Shown here one piece after another: positions 25,795-34,463 of a DNA stretch of 64,000 nt (position 1 is its first letter; every line of letters starts with the position of its first letter). Made by a program: the position numbers and the translations under genes. The stretch comes from Flavobacteriaceae bacterium UJ101 (GTDB taxonomy: Bacteria; Bacteroidota; Bacteroidia; Flavobacteriales; UJ101), in assembly GCA_001880285.1 (NCBI GenBank), contig CP016269.1, positions 1 through 64,000 on the forward strand, given 5' to 3'. The notes under the pieces are model-generated. The model was given only the letters and a program-made list of their open reading frames with translations, searched no databases and had not been told where the DNA came from.

Positions 25795-26775
25795 ATGAAA
25801 AATATTTTTGAGAAACGCATTGCGTACAAACCTTTTGAATATCCAGAAGTTATGGACTTCATCAATGCTATTAACCAAACTTTTTGGGTACATTCAGAAG
25901 TTGATTTCACAGGTGATTTACAAGATTTTAAAGTAAATTTTAGTGAAACAGAAAAAAATGCAGTAAAAAACACACTAATTGCCATCGCACAAATTGAAGT
26001 ATCCGTTAAAACTTTTTGGGGCAATTTGTATCAAAATCTTCCAAAACCTGAGATTAATGGTTTGGGAAGTACCTTCGCAGAATGTGAATTTCGACATTCA
26101 GAAGCTTACTCACGTCTTTTAGATGTTTTAGGATTTCAAAATGCTTTTGAACAAGCCTTACAGGAACCAATTTTACAACAACGTATTGCTTTTTTAAATA
26201 ATCCAAATCGGGTTTCTAGTATTCAAAACTCAGAACGAGCTTTTGCTTTACAATTGGTTATTTTCTCTCTTCTTGTTGAAAATGTCTCTCTATTTAGTCA
26301 ATTTGCTACGATTCTATCCTTTACACATTTTAAAGGCCTCCTAAAAAACACCAGTAATATTATTGCGTGGACCAGTAAAGACGAACAAATTCATGCCAAT
26401 GCAGGAATTTATCTATTTAACCAAATCATGAAAGAAAATCCTGATTGGCTAGATGACAAAATGATCAATATTATTGAACAAACAGCTTATGAATCGATCG
26501 AACAGGAAGCTAAAATTTTAGATTGGATATTTGAAGCAGGAGAGTTAGATTTAATTACAAAATCACAGTTATTAAACTTTATGAAACAGCGTGTGAATCA
26601 AAGTTTAGAAGAAATTCACCTCAGACCTATCTTTGAAATTGACACAAATTTAAGTAATCAAATGAACTGGTTTGAAGAAGAAGTTTTTGCACAAGCACAT
26701 GATGATTTTTTTGCAAAACGCCCTGTTGATTACTCCAAACATAATCAATCATTTTCAGTTAACGACCTATTTTAA
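25795..26775 (+). CDS. nrdB: Class I ribonucleotide reductase, small subunit
   Basis: A 326-residue di-metal protein making the tyrosyl radical needed by NrdA. Metal ligands are all visible: Glu68, Glu98 and His101 (ECEFRHSEAY), Glu162, Glu197 and His200 (SKDEQIH), and the radical Tyr105 lies four residues after His101 as in E. coli Tyr122. Trp31 and Asp196 of the radical path are also kept. No N-terminal ATP-cone. An earlier ATG at 25774 is in frame, but the family N-terminus (xxIFEKRxxYKPFEYPE) fits the ATG at 25795. It is controlled by a cobalamin riboswitch and followed by nrdA. Confidence 0.94.
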   Translation: MKNIFEKRIAYKPFEYPEVMDFINAINQTFWVHSEVDFTGDLQDFKVNFSETEKNAVKNTLIAIAQIEVSVKTFWGNLYQNLPKPEINGLGSTFAECEFRHSEAYSRLLDVLGFQNAFEQALQEPILQQRIAFLNNPNRVSSIQNSERAFALQLVIFSLLVENVSLFSQFATILSFTHFKGLLKNTSNIIAWTSKDEQIHANAGIYLFNQIMKENPDWLDDKMINIIEQTAYESIEQEAKILDWIFEAGELDLITKSQLLNFMKQRVNQSLEEIHLRPIFEIDTNLSNQMNWFEEEVFAQAHDDFFAKRPVDYSKHNQSFSVNDLF

Positions 26776-26817
26776 ATCACTTTTAATAAAATATATTAAT
26801 AAAAAAACCCTTAAAAA

Positions 26818-28470
26818 ATGAATACACGAAAATACCATTGGGTAACACCAGAAACACTCACTATGCTACAAAGAGGCTATCTTTTAGAAGGTGAAACCAT
26901 TCAAGATGCTGTAAAAAGAATAACTACACGTGCAGCCAAGCGTCTAAGAAAACCTGAAATGCAACCTGAATTTGAAAACTTAATTGCACGCGGTTGGATG
27001 TCCTTATCCTCTCCCATTTGGGCTAATATGGGATCAGATCGTGGTTTACCAATTAGTTGTTTTGGTTCTTATGTAGAAGACTCGATGTCTGGTGTTACCA
27101 AAACTTTATCCGAAAGTATCATGATGACTAAATTTGGAGGAGGAACATCAGCCTATTTTGGGCATCTAAGAGAGCGAGGAGCAGCCATTAAAAATAATGG
27201 TAAATCATCAGGACCTGTATCTTTTCTCAAAATGTTTGATGCCATGATTGATACTGTGAGTCAAGGAAATGTACGCCGGGGTGCTTTTGCGGGTTATTTG
27301 GATATTGAACATCCTGATGTAGAAGAATTTTTAGAGATCAAAGATATTGGAAATCCAATTCAGAATATTTTTTATGGAATTACAGTTTCAGACAAGTGGA
27401 TGCAAAGTATGATTGACGGGGATCAAAAAAAACGTACAACTTGGGCAAAAGTATTACGCTCTCGTCAAGAAAAAGGATTGCCTTACATCATGTTTAAGGA
27501 TAATGTAAACAATCATACCACAGATGTATATCAAGATAAAAAGATGACAATACATAATTCGAACTTATGTGCAGAAATTGCATTACCTGTTAATGAATAT
27601 GAAAGTTTTGTATGTTGTTTATCTTCTATGAATTTAGAATTATATGATGAATGGAAAGATACCAATGCTATTGAATTAGCAGTATGGTTCTTAGATGCTG
27701 TTATGGAAGAATTTATTCAAAAATCAGAAGGTGTTGAATACATGGAACGAACACATCATTTTGCGAAAAGACACCGAGCTTTAGGTTTAGGTGTAATGGG
27801 CTATCATGCTTACTTACAAAAAAATAGCATCCCTTTTGAAAGTTTTGAGGCTAAACAATTTAATTCTAGTTTCTTTAAATCATTAAAAGAACAAAGTTAT
27901 CAAGCTTCAGAAAATTTAGCAAAAGAATATGGAGAACCTGAAGTTTTAAAAGGCTATGGAAGACGTAATACTACCTTAATGGCAATTGCTCCTACTACAT
28001 CTTCTAGCTCTATTTTAGGACAAACATCGGCAGGTATAGAACCTTATAGTAGTAATTATTACAAAGCAGGGTTAGCAAAAGGAAATTTTATTCGAAAAAA
28101 TAAGTTTTTGAAAGCCGTATTAGAGGAAAAGGGGTTAAATACAGATGAAATTTGGCACTCTATCATGATGAAACATGGTTCTGTACAACATTTAAATGAA
28201 CTAACAGATCATGAAAAAAATGTTTTTAAAACATTTAGAGAAATAAGCCCTAAAGAAATTATTGTTCAAGCTTCTATTCGTCAGAAATTTATTGATCAAT
28301 CACAATCCCTTAACTTAAATATACCTCCACAGGTGCCTGTTAAGGAAGTTAATGCTTTAATGATTGAAGCGTGGCAATTAGGTATTAAATCATTGTATTA
28401 CCAACGATCTGTTTCAGTTGCGCAAGAATTAGTAAACAATTTTAAAGAATGTGTAAGCTGTGCTTCATAA
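26818..28470 (+). CDS. nrdA: Class I ribonucleotide reductase, large subunit (short, no ATP-cone)
   Basis: A 550-residue catalytic subunit converting ribonucleoside diphosphates to deoxy forms. The thiyl-radical Cys251 lies in NLCAEIALP with Asn249 and Glu253; Cys81 (PISCFGSY) and Cys266 (FVCCLSSMNL) make the substrate-reducing pair; the radical-relay tyrosines are in SLYYQRSVS; and the C-terminal C-x2-C is at 545/548. It is about 200 residues shorter than E. coli NrdA and starts with no ATP-cone, as in short flavobacterial NrdA forms. It is 42 bases downstream of nrdB. Confidence 0.94.
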   Translation: MNTRKYHWVTPETLTMLQRGYLLEGETIQDAVKRITTRAAKRLRKPEMQPEFENLIARGWMSLSSPIWANMGSDRGLPISCFGSYVEDSMSGVTKTLSESIMMTKFGGGTSAYFGHLRERGAAIKNNGKSSGPVSFLKMFDAMIDTVSQGNVRRGAFAGYLDIEHPDVEEFLEIKDIGNPIQNIFYGITVSDKWMQSMIDGDQKKRTTWAKVLRSRQEKGLPYIMFKDNVNNHTTDVYQDKKMTIHNSNLCAEIALPVNEYESFVCCLSSMNLELYDEWKDTNAIELAVWFLDAVMEEFIQKSEGVEYMERTHHFAKRHRALGLGVMGYHAYLQKNSIPFESFEAKQFNSSFFKSLKEQSYQASENLAKEYGEPEVLKGYGRRNTTLMAIAPTTSSSSILGQTSAGIEPYSSNYYKAGLAKGNFIRKNKFLKAVLEEKGLNTDEIWHSIMMKHGSVQHLNELTDHEKNVFKTFREISPKEIIVQASIRQKFIDQSQSLNLNIPPQVPVKEVNALMIEAWQLGIKSLYYQRSVSVAQELVNNFKECVSCAS

Positions 28471-28476
28471 AAAAAG

Positions 28477-28514
28477 AAAAACGCATGAATTAAAAAAATT
28501 CATGCGTTTTTAAA
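28477..28514. terminator. Bidirectional terminator, nrdA / S74 protein
   Basis: Inverted repeat AAAACGCATGAATT ... AATTCATGCGTTTT with a short A-rich loop, between the converging ends of nrdA and the gene at 28536. T- and A-runs on both sides allow termination from either direction. Confidence 0.9.
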
Positions 28515-28535
28515 ATCAATATTTTCCTTATAATA

Positions 28536-29627
28536 TTATTTTAAACTTTGAACTACTTCTTTTAATTTATTTATTTCTTCTTGCTGTTCTTGTAATGCCT
28601 TTGTCAATAAAGGTATCAATTGAATATAGTGAACACTTAATGTTTTCTCTGTATCAAGACCTTCTGTAACTAAATCAGGTAATATTTCTTGTATTTCTTG
28701 AGCTATAAATCCCATTTCAGTTTTTCCATAATCTTGTGATGCTATTGTATTTCTCTTTTCATAACGAACAGGATTCAGTTTCATTACTTGATCCAATGAA
28801 TGATTAAGTTTTTCCACATTACGTTTTAATCGGATATCAGAAGTTAAAACGACCCCTCCTGCTCTTACACTACTTGACGCATTGATATTACCTACAACAT
28901 CTAATTGATAAGAAGGATTTGCTTTGCCTATTCCCACTCTTCCATTACCATTAGCTGTAAAAACATGGGCATTACCATTATTAATAATATGAACTCCATC
29001 TGAACCATCATTATTTTGTAATTGAATTACAAAATTAGAACTAACAGGCGTTCGCATTCTAATACCATCTGTTCTTGTACCTAAAACCTGTAAAGAAGTA
29101 GGATAATCAGTTGCTTTCATATCTGAAAATAGTAAAGCGTTATTTGATGACACACCTTCTACTCTTAAAATCTCACCTCCATCTGTACTATGTTTTACTC
29201 TCAGTTTAGGAGTACTAGTTGTTACTCCAATTCCTATATTTCCATCATCTGTAACTACAACATTATTTCCTGCATTATTCGCTTGAGTTGCATAAATGTA
29301 ATTAGTACCATCTGTCCATTCAGCATTAGATTCACTTATATTAGCTACCCATTTAGATCCATCCCAATAATGAAATCCTTTTGAATATCCATTAGTTGCG
29401 TCATCTGAAATTAAATACACTAATTGTCCATTTACTGTTCCGTTTGCTCCTAAAGCATTTACTCTAGGTACCAATATACCATCTGTTCCCGTAACAGCTC
29501 CATTGTGATTCGTAGCCCTTACATCAAATAAAGTTTGTGGACTTGTTGTATTTATACCCACTTGTCCCATCATCATACTGGAAATAAGTATTGATAATAC
29601 CGCTATTCCCATTCCTTTTCTTTTCAT
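28536..29627 (-). CDS. Exported protein with C-terminal peptidase S74 chaperone domain
   Basis: A 363-residue protein with a signal peptide (MKRKGMGIAVLSIL..., cleavage after MMMG), a repetitive middle (VGINTTSPQTLFDV, IGIGVTTSTPKLRVKH, VGIGKANPSYQLDVVGN), and a C-terminal S74 region starting SDIRLKRNVEKLNHSLDQVM, ending in a coiled coil. S74 domains help trimeric fibres fold and then cut themselves off. In Bacteroidota such proteins are commonly chromosomal and probably surface-exposed; the adjacent DNA shows no phage genes. Function unknown, perhaps adhesion. Confidence 0.85.
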   Translation of the reverse strand: MKRKGMGIAVLSILISSMMMGQVGINTTSPQTLFDVRATNHNGAVTGTDGILVPRVNALGANGTVNGQLVYLISDDATNGYSKGFHYWDGSKWVANISESNAEWTDGTNYIYATQANNAGNNVVVTDDGNIGIGVTTSTPKLRVKHSTDGGEILRVEGVSSNNALLFSDMKATDYPTSLQVLGTRTDGIRMRTPVSSNFVIQLQNNDGSDGVHIINNGNAHVFTANGNGRVGIGKANPSYQLDVVGNINASSSVRAGGVVLTSDIRLKRNVEKLNHSLDQVMKLNPVRYEKRNTIASQDYGKTEMGFIAQEIQEILPDLVTEGLDTEKTLSVHYIQLIPLLTKALQEQQEEINKLKEVVQSLK

Positions 29628-29639
29628 AAAATTTGTTTC

Positions 29640-29661
29640 GATTAATTAATTTCAATTAATC
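29640..29661. repeat. Inverted repeat upstream of S74 gene
   Basis: GATTAATT (29640-29647) and AATTAATC (29654-29661) flank 6 bases, 13 bases upstream of the S74 gene start codon. A TACTTTTG -7-like element overlaps its right end on the minus strand, so it could be an operator, although the sequence is very AT-rich. Confidence 0.35.
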
Positions 29662-29751
29662 AAAAGTAAACACTTACTGATAATTGTCATAATATTCTAG
29701 ACGAGACCTAGTAATATCAAGGTGAAATGCGAAATACATTATATGAAAATA

Positions 29752-29781
29752 ATAAAAGCTACTTCGGAAAGTAGCTTTTAT
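29752..29781 (-). terminator. Terminator of the nitroreductase operon
   Basis: Hairpin AAAAGCTACTT / AAGTAGCTTTT with a CGGA loop, flanked by A/T tracts, located just downstream of the nitroreductase stop codon on the minus strand. Confidence 0.85.
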
Positions 29782-29804
29782 ATAATAATGATATGAAGTG
29801 CTTT

Positions 29805-30437
29805 TTAAATTTCTTCTATCATATAATTTAATGGTCTACGAACTTTTTTAAGCTGTTTATATTGATCATCTTCAGCTCCGTAACCAATTGGTAAAACAAG
29901 TACTGAAGCTAAGTTTTTTTCTTTCAAACCTAAAACTTCATCGTACATTGGAGGCACAAATCCTTCCATAGGAACACTATCTACTCCTTCCTCAGCACAT
30001 GCAATCAACAAAGTACCCATTGCTAAGTACACTTGTTTAGCTGTCCATGTATTCATTTTTTCAGGAGTATCTTGCATTTTTAAAAAGCCAGCAGCCATCT
30101 CTTTATATGCGTCTAAAGCTCCTTTAGGTAATCCTCGTTCTACTTCCATAAAATCTACATAGTTTTCTAAGTATTTTTCATCAATATCGGTGCGAATAGC
30201 AATTACTAATAAATGAGAAGCATCAACTACTTGATTTTGGGCAAAAGAATGCTCTACCAATGCTTTTCTTTTTTCCTCATCACGAACCAATACAAATTTA
30301 TATGGTTGAATACCTATTGAAGAAGCACTTAAATTTGCAGCTTCTAAAATACGTTGAATTTTATCTTCAGATACTTTTTTTGTTGAATCAAATTTCTTTG
30401 TAGCGTAACGTTTTTGTAATTTTTCTATTAATGTCAT
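29805..30437 (-). CDS. Nitroreductase family NAD(P)H-dependent oxidoreductase
   Basis: A 210-residue FMN-dependent nitroreductase similar to NfsB. Flavin-contacting stretches are KRYATKKFDSTKKVSEDKI at the N-terminus, NLSASSIGIQPYKFVLVRDE, and EGVDSVPMEGFVPPMYDEVLGL. Probably reduces nitro compounds, quinones or flavins in the cytoplasm; physiological substrate unknown. It is last in a row of minus-strand redox genes and starts 16 bases after the quinone-reductase gene stops. Confidence 0.92.
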   Translation of the reverse strand: MTLIEKLQKRYATKKFDSTKKVSEDKIQRILEAANLSASSIGIQPYKFVLVRDEEKRKALVEHSFAQNQVVDASHLLVIAIRTDIDEKYLENYVDFMEVERGLPKGALDAYKEMAAGFLKMQDTPEKMNTWTAKQVYLAMGTLLIACAEEGVDSVPMEGFVPPMYDEVLGLKEKNLASVLVLPIGYGAEDDQYKQLKKVRRPLNYMIEEI

Positions 30438-30453
30438 GTATTTTTATTTATGA

Positions 30454-31053
30454 TTAATTAATTCCTCCTTTTTCCTTTATTTCATCATTTAATTTTTTCA
30501 ACTTAGCTATTGGATCTAAATATGGATCGGTTATATGTTGAATAAAATGGGTTGCTAATTCGGTTAATTTTTCAGGATCATTTTCTTGTCCAATTCGAAC
30601 CGCATCATTCACAATAAATGCTTTTCTAAATTCCATACCAGCAAGTTTTGCTGTTTGTTGCATTGGTCGTAAGAATTCTCCCATTGAAAAATTATTATAC
30701 TCTCCTGGTTGATAAGCATGATCAGGACCACCTGCTGTAGTTGCTATAACAAATTCTTTCCCTTTAAGTTTATCCCCCTCAACTCCATATGCAAAACCAT
30801 ATAAAAATATATCGTCAAAATATTTTTTTAATAAAGGAGTCATGTTATACCAATAAAAAGGAAACTGAAAAACAACACGATCAGCTTCTAATAGCTCTTT
30901 CTGTTCTTTTTCAGCATCTATTTCCCAATTAGGATATAAAGCGTAAAGATTACGCACTTTAATATTATTTTTTCCTTCTAATTCTTTTGAAAAGCGTTTA
31001 TTTAAAATTGATTTGCTCATGTTGGGATGAGCTTGTAAAACTAAAATTTTCAT
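30454..31053 (-). CDS. NAD(P)H-dependent quinone reductase (flavodoxin-like fold)
   Basis: A 199-residue protein of the NQO1/MdaB/KefF family. N-terminal VLQAHPNMSKSILNKRF binds the flavin phosphate; QFPFYWYNMTPLLKKYFDD and TTAGGPDHAYQPGEYNNFS are typical. It should carry out two-electron reduction of quinones, limiting oxidative damage. With the adjacent nitroreductase it forms a small detoxification unit. A CAAATTTA sequence upstream (31073-31080) reads TAAATTTG on the minus strand, a possible -7 promoter element. Confidence 0.92.
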   Translation of the reverse strand: MKILVLQAHPNMSKSILNKRFSKELEGKNNIKVRNLYALYPNWEIDAEKEQKELLEADRVVFQFPFYWYNMTPLLKKYFDDIFLYGFAYGVEGDKLKGKEFVIATTAGGPDHAYQPGEYNNFSMGEFLRPMQQTAKLAGMEFRKAFIVNDAVRIGQENDPEKLTELATHFIQHITDPYLDPIAKLKKLNDEIKEKGGIN

Positions 31054-31118
31054 TGTTTTATATTTTATACTGCAAATTTAAAAATTACATTTAAAATAAC
31101 GCTTTTAAAATATATTTA

Positions 31119-31334
31119 TTATGTATTTTTATAATACCCCAACGCTCCTGATGGACATTGATCAATTTGTGCCATAAATTCTTTTGAAGTAGCATTTTCA
31201 AGTTTTATCCAAGGTTTTTCTTTGGGATGATAAGCTTGTGGCAATGTTTTAACACAAACTGCTGCATGTTCACATTTTGAAGGAGTCCATGTAATTGTGA
31301 TGTCGTCTTTTTTGTATTCTTTTGTCTTTTCCAT
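31119..31334 (-). CDS. Fer4_19 family [4Fe-4S] mono-cluster protein
   Basis: A 71-residue small ferredoxin-like protein matching the Fer4_19 / YjdI family: TWTPSKCEHAAVCVKTLPQAYHPKEKPW and QIDQCPSGALGYYK. Cys residues in SKCEHAAVC and QCPSGAL are the likely cluster ligands; only three are present in canonical places. Role probably electron transfer or sensing in stress. It lies 65 bases upstream of the quinone reductase gene on the same strand. Confidence 0.85.
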   Translation of the reverse strand: MEKTKEYKKDDITITWTPSKCEHAAVCVKTLPQAYHPKEKPWIKLENATSKEFMAQIDQCPSGALGYYKNT

Positions 31335-31425
31335 TGTTATAATTTTTTATACAAAATACAACATATTCTAAAACCGTAATAAGTTTTAAACTAATTTAGA
31401 ATGAAATTAAAAATACTTTAACTAT

Positions 31426-31911
31426 TTACTTTCTGTTTATTCTTTCAAATTCAAAAGGAATCTCCATAGTTTCATTCGAAACTTTTGCTTTCATTTTCTC
31501 CTCTTCTTTCCAGTATTCTATCTTTTTAGGAAACTCAATGGCTGGATTCTCACAAATAAAACGATTTGTATTCATTTTAGTCATTTTAAAAATAGTGGAT
31601 GCAGAATCTTCTGGTGAAACAACTTCCAACCTCCATTCACTATCAGATTTAATCAACATCATTTTTTCTTGAGAAATTGTATCAAGATTTTGTAGAGTAA
31701 ATCCTATTCCTGAATATTCTGTATTACTATTTTTTATCCATGTTTCAAAAGTTTGTTGATTTTCTTGATTATTTATACGTTTCCAATCACCTAATAACCA
31801 ATCAAAATTTTGATTAGTTTCACTAGGATCTTGTGATTGTGGAATAACATTCTTTTTATTACATGATACTATCATCATGCTAATTATTATCATTATGATT
31901 AATTTCTTCAT
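31426..31911 (-). CDS. Lipoprotein, DUF6265-like
   Basis: A 161-residue lipoprotein. The signal peptide ends in MIVSC, followed by NKKNVIPQ. The body (FDWLLGDWKRINNQENQQTFETWIK, EYSGIGFTLQNLDTISQEKMMLI) has the DWLLGxW opening typical of the DUF6265 lipocalin-like family. Likely anchored in the envelope; ligand unknown. It starts 9 bases after the membrane-protein gene at 31921, so they are cotranscribed. Confidence 0.8.
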   Translation of the reverse strand: MKKLIIMIIISMMIVSCNKKNVIPQSQDPSETNQNFDWLLGDWKRINNQENQQTFETWIKNSNTEYSGIGFTLQNLDTISQEKMMLIKSDSEWRLEVVSPEDSASTIFKMTKMNTNRFICENPAIEFPKKIEYWKEEEKMKAKVSNETMEIPFEFERINRK

Positions 31912-31920
31912 TTTTAGTTT

Positions 31921-32307
31921 TTATATTTTATTCTTTTTAAAAGATTTTATATAGTAAAAAAGAGACCAAATAAACATCAAAGGAGCTATAACTAATGATA
32001 ATATATTTTCATCAATTAAAAATTTATCATAAAAAATTTCAGTGATAACATAAATTAATTCTACAATCCAGCTCCACATCGAAATAATTAATGCACCTTT
32101 TTCATGAAGATACACCCCACCATATAATCGAGCCAATCCCAGCATTAAAAATAAAACACCAACCGTCCTTATATAAGTGTTATCTAATGTATTCAAATCA
32201 AATTGGGGTAATAAACTTAAAAGCAATTCTGGATTAATTTGGGAAATTAAAAATATTAAACTGTCTACTATAAAAAATATAATTAAAACATATTTTAAAT
32301 ACTTCAT
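31921..32307 (-). CDS. Small membrane protein (BphX/DUF4345-like)
   Basis: A 128-residue protein with four predicted helices: MKYLKYVLIIFFIVDSLIFLI, TVGVLFLMLGLARLYGGVYL, ALIISMWSWIVELIYVI and LSLVIAPLMFIWSLFYYI. This layout and the LGLARLYGG motif recall BphX-like proteins of unknown function. It lies between a DUF1059 gene and the DUF6265-like lipoprotein gene on one strand. Confidence 0.75.
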   Translation of the reverse strand: MKYLKYVLIIFFIVDSLIFLISQINPELLLSLLPQFDLNTLDNTYIRTVGVLFLMLGLARLYGGVYLHEKGALIISMWSWIVELIYVITEIFYDKFLIDENILSLVIAPLMFIWSLFYYIKSFKKNKI

Positions 32308-32347
32308 AAATATAGTGTCTTAAACATTGAATATTTTAAATTTATAA

Positions 32348-32593
32348 TTATTTATTCTCAGAAAGTAATTCAAATTCTTTCTTTTTACTTTCAAACCATT
32401 CATTCATCCTATCAGGAGATTTCATAAGTTCCTGCATTTTATTCATAGCCTCAAGATGAGCCTTATCTCCTTTTTGAAACATCTCTACACCATGTTTTTT
32501 ACTCATTTCAGCTATTTCTTCAAATGTATTAGCTTGAAATTCTTTATCACAGCCTCCTCCTAACTGTTTGCAAGTCATTGTTTTCATATTCAT
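32348..32593 (-). CDS. DUF1059 family small protein
   Basis: An 81-residue protein with the DUF1059 signature MKTMTCKQLGGGCDKEFQANTFEEIAEMSKKHGVEM. Two Cys residues (in MTCKQLGGGCD) might bind metal. Cytoplasmic. An ATG two codons downstream (MKTMTC) could equally be the start. It lies between the LysR regulator and the small membrane-protein gene, in the same direction. Confidence 0.85.
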   Translation of the reverse strand: MNMKTMTCKQLGGGCDKEFQANTFEEIAEMSKKHGVEMFQKGDKAHLEAMNKMQELMKSPDRMNEWFESKKKEFELLSENK

Positions 32594-32683
32594 TAAGTTT
32601 TATCGTTATCGTATTAAATATAATCAATTTTACTAAGTTATACATTCAATTTAAAGACTTTATCAAAAAAAAACAATACTTTT

Positions 32684-33571
32684 TTATGAATTTAAATCTT
32701 TATAATACTTTCCAAACTCGTTAAATGAATTGGCTTTAAGTTTATTTTTAGAAAAATATTCAACTACTTGTGCTACTGCTACGTTTCTTAAACTTTTTGC
32801 TGAATATGATAATCCAACTTCTCTGAAATATTGAGGACCAACAAAAGGTTTAATTTCAAACCCATACCATCCATCAACAAAATGTTCAGGTAAAAAAGTA
32901 ATACCTAACCCTGCCATTAAAAAACTTAAGGTTTCTGTTTTTGTTGAACAATGAGCAATGGTTACCATTTCGCTAGTATCATAATTCAAAATAGATAATA
33001 ATTGTTGATGTGCTTCACATGTTGGACAGTGTATAAATGTTTCATTTTTCAAATCTTCTAATGTAATTTCGTCCTTTTTTATCAAATGATGTTCATTAGG
33101 TACACATAAAACATAATTTTCTTTCCATAGTGGTAAAAATAGCTCTTCTTCAAATTTCCACTCTCTGATCAATAAATTAAGTTCACAATCACGATGAATA
33201 CCTTTAACATCCCATTCTAAGGAATCAACCAAACTTGATACTTTTCTAAAAAACTGTTGTTTATATTCTTGTGGTAAACTTTCTGTTATACCAATAGTAA
33301 TTTTATTAGTAAACTCCTTTTCTTTAAATGTATTCGATAACGAATTTACTTCACTCACTAAACGTTTAGCTCTAGGATATAAATAATGTGCTTCAGGCTT
33401 TAATTCTACCCCCCTTTTATGTCTAATAAAAAGTTCTTTCCCCAGTTCTTCTTCTAATTGCTTAATTCCATTTGAAATATTGGGTTGAGATACAAAACAT
33501 TCTTTTGCAGCTCTAGTCAAATTCTTTTGTTCATATACTGAAATAAAAAATCTCAATAATCTAACATCCAT
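32684..33571 (-). CDS. LysR family transcriptional regulator
   Basis: A 295-residue regulator with the N-terminal winged helix (RLLRFFISVYEQKNLTRAAKECFVSQPNISNGIKQLEEELG) and a periplasmic-binding-like effector domain. A Cys cluster in FIHCPTCEAHQQ (about residue 170) could sense oxidants, as in OxyR-like proteins; this is speculative. It is divergent from an SDR and an alpha/beta hydrolase, so it likely controls them, and it may also affect the downstream redox genes. Confidence 0.93.
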   Translation of the reverse strand: MDVRLLRFFISVYEQKNLTRAAKECFVSQPNISNGIKQLEEELGKELFIRHKRGVELKPEAHYLYPRAKRLVSEVNSLSNTFKEKEFTNKITIGITESLPQEYKQQFFRKVSSLVDSLEWDVKGIHRDCELNLLIREWKFEEELFLPLWKENYVLCVPNEHHLIKKDEITLEDLKNETFIHCPTCEAHQQLLSILNYDTSEMVTIAHCSTKTETLSFLMAGLGITFLPEHFVDGWYGFEIKPFVGPQYFREVGLSYSAKSLRNVAVAQVVEYFSKNKLKANSFNEFGKYYKDLNS

Positions 33572-33693
33572 AATTTTTAATTATAATAAACATTAAAAAA
33601 TAGTATTTTGAAAGTATTTAAACCTATAATAATTTTGTTACAGATTATAAAATCACACAATATTATAAAAAATAATTATTATAAAACCGCATT
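33572..33693. promoter_or_regulatory. Divergent control region with repeated ATTATAA boxes
   Basis: The 122 bases between lysR and the SDR gene contain four or five copies of (A)TTATAA, at about 33581, 33645, 33661 and 33674. LysR proteins bind repeated AT-rich half-sites in such divergent regions. The strong AT bias means chance repeats are possible. Confidence 0.35.
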
Positions 33694-34419
33694 ATGGACA
33701 CTAAAAAATTAATTGTAATTACAGGAGCAAGTTCAGGAATTGGAGCTGCTACAGCAAAATTATTCTCTTCAAAAGGACACCCTTTATTATTACTAGCAAG
33801 AAGAATAGAAAAAATTGAAGCTTTAAATTTACCTGACACTTTATACAAAAAGGTTGATGTTACAGATTTGAAAGCTTTAAAAAATGCTATACAAGAAGCC
33901 GAAGAAAAATTTGGACCTGTTGATTGCATGATTAACAATGCTGGTTTAATGCTTTTGGGAGATATTGCTACACAAGACCCTTCTGAATGGAAAAAAATGT
34001 TTGATGTTAATATTCTAGGCGTATTAAACGGTATGCAAGCTGTTTTACCTCAAATGAAAGAGCGTAATCATGGAACCATCATCAATACAAGTTCAATTGC
34101 TGGAAGAAAAACATTTCCTAATCATGCAGCTTATTGTGGGACTAAATTTGGAGTACACGCCCTTACTGAAAATGCACGTGAAGAATCAGCCACATTTAAT
34201 ATTCGTATGGTAACTATTGCTCCTGGAGCTGTTGAAACTGAATTATTATCTCATACAACTTCAAATGAAATTAAAAATGATTATGAATCATGGAAAGATG
34301 ATATGGGAGGCGTTTTAAATCCTAATGATATTGCAAACGCTATGTGGTATGCCTATAATCAGCCACAAGGAGTTAACATTCGTGAAATTGTATTAGCCGC
34401 TACAAAACAGCAACCTTAA
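33694..34419 (+). CDS. SDR family NAD(P)-dependent oxidoreductase
   Basis: A 241-residue short-chain dehydrogenase. The cofactor loop is VITGASSGIGAATAKLF (TGxxxGxG), followed by NNAGL and the catalytic Ser, Tyr and Lys in NTSSIAGRKTFPNHAAYCGTKFG. Probably oxidises or reduces an alcohol or aldehyde with NADP; substrate unknown. Divergent from the LysR regulator and followed after 44 bases by an alpha/beta hydrolase. Confidence 0.93.
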   Translation: MDTKKLIVITGASSGIGAATAKLFSSKGHPLLLLARRIEKIEALNLPDTLYKKVDVTDLKALKNAIQEAEEKFGPVDCMINNAGLMLLGDIATQDPSEWKKMFDVNILGVLNGMQAVLPQMKERNHGTIINTSSIAGRKTFPNHAAYCGTKFGVHALTENAREESATFNIRMVTIAPGAVETELLSHTTSNEIKNDYESWKDDMGGVLNPNDIANAMWYAYNQPQGVNIREIVLAATKQQP

Positions 34420-34463
34420 ATAAATAATTTTTTAATTAAATAATAACCTTATAATTTTTTATC

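Noticed and set aside
28536-29627. S74 domain as sign of a prophage
   Set aside because: Signal peptide present, and no capsid, tail, integrase or lysis gene on either side.
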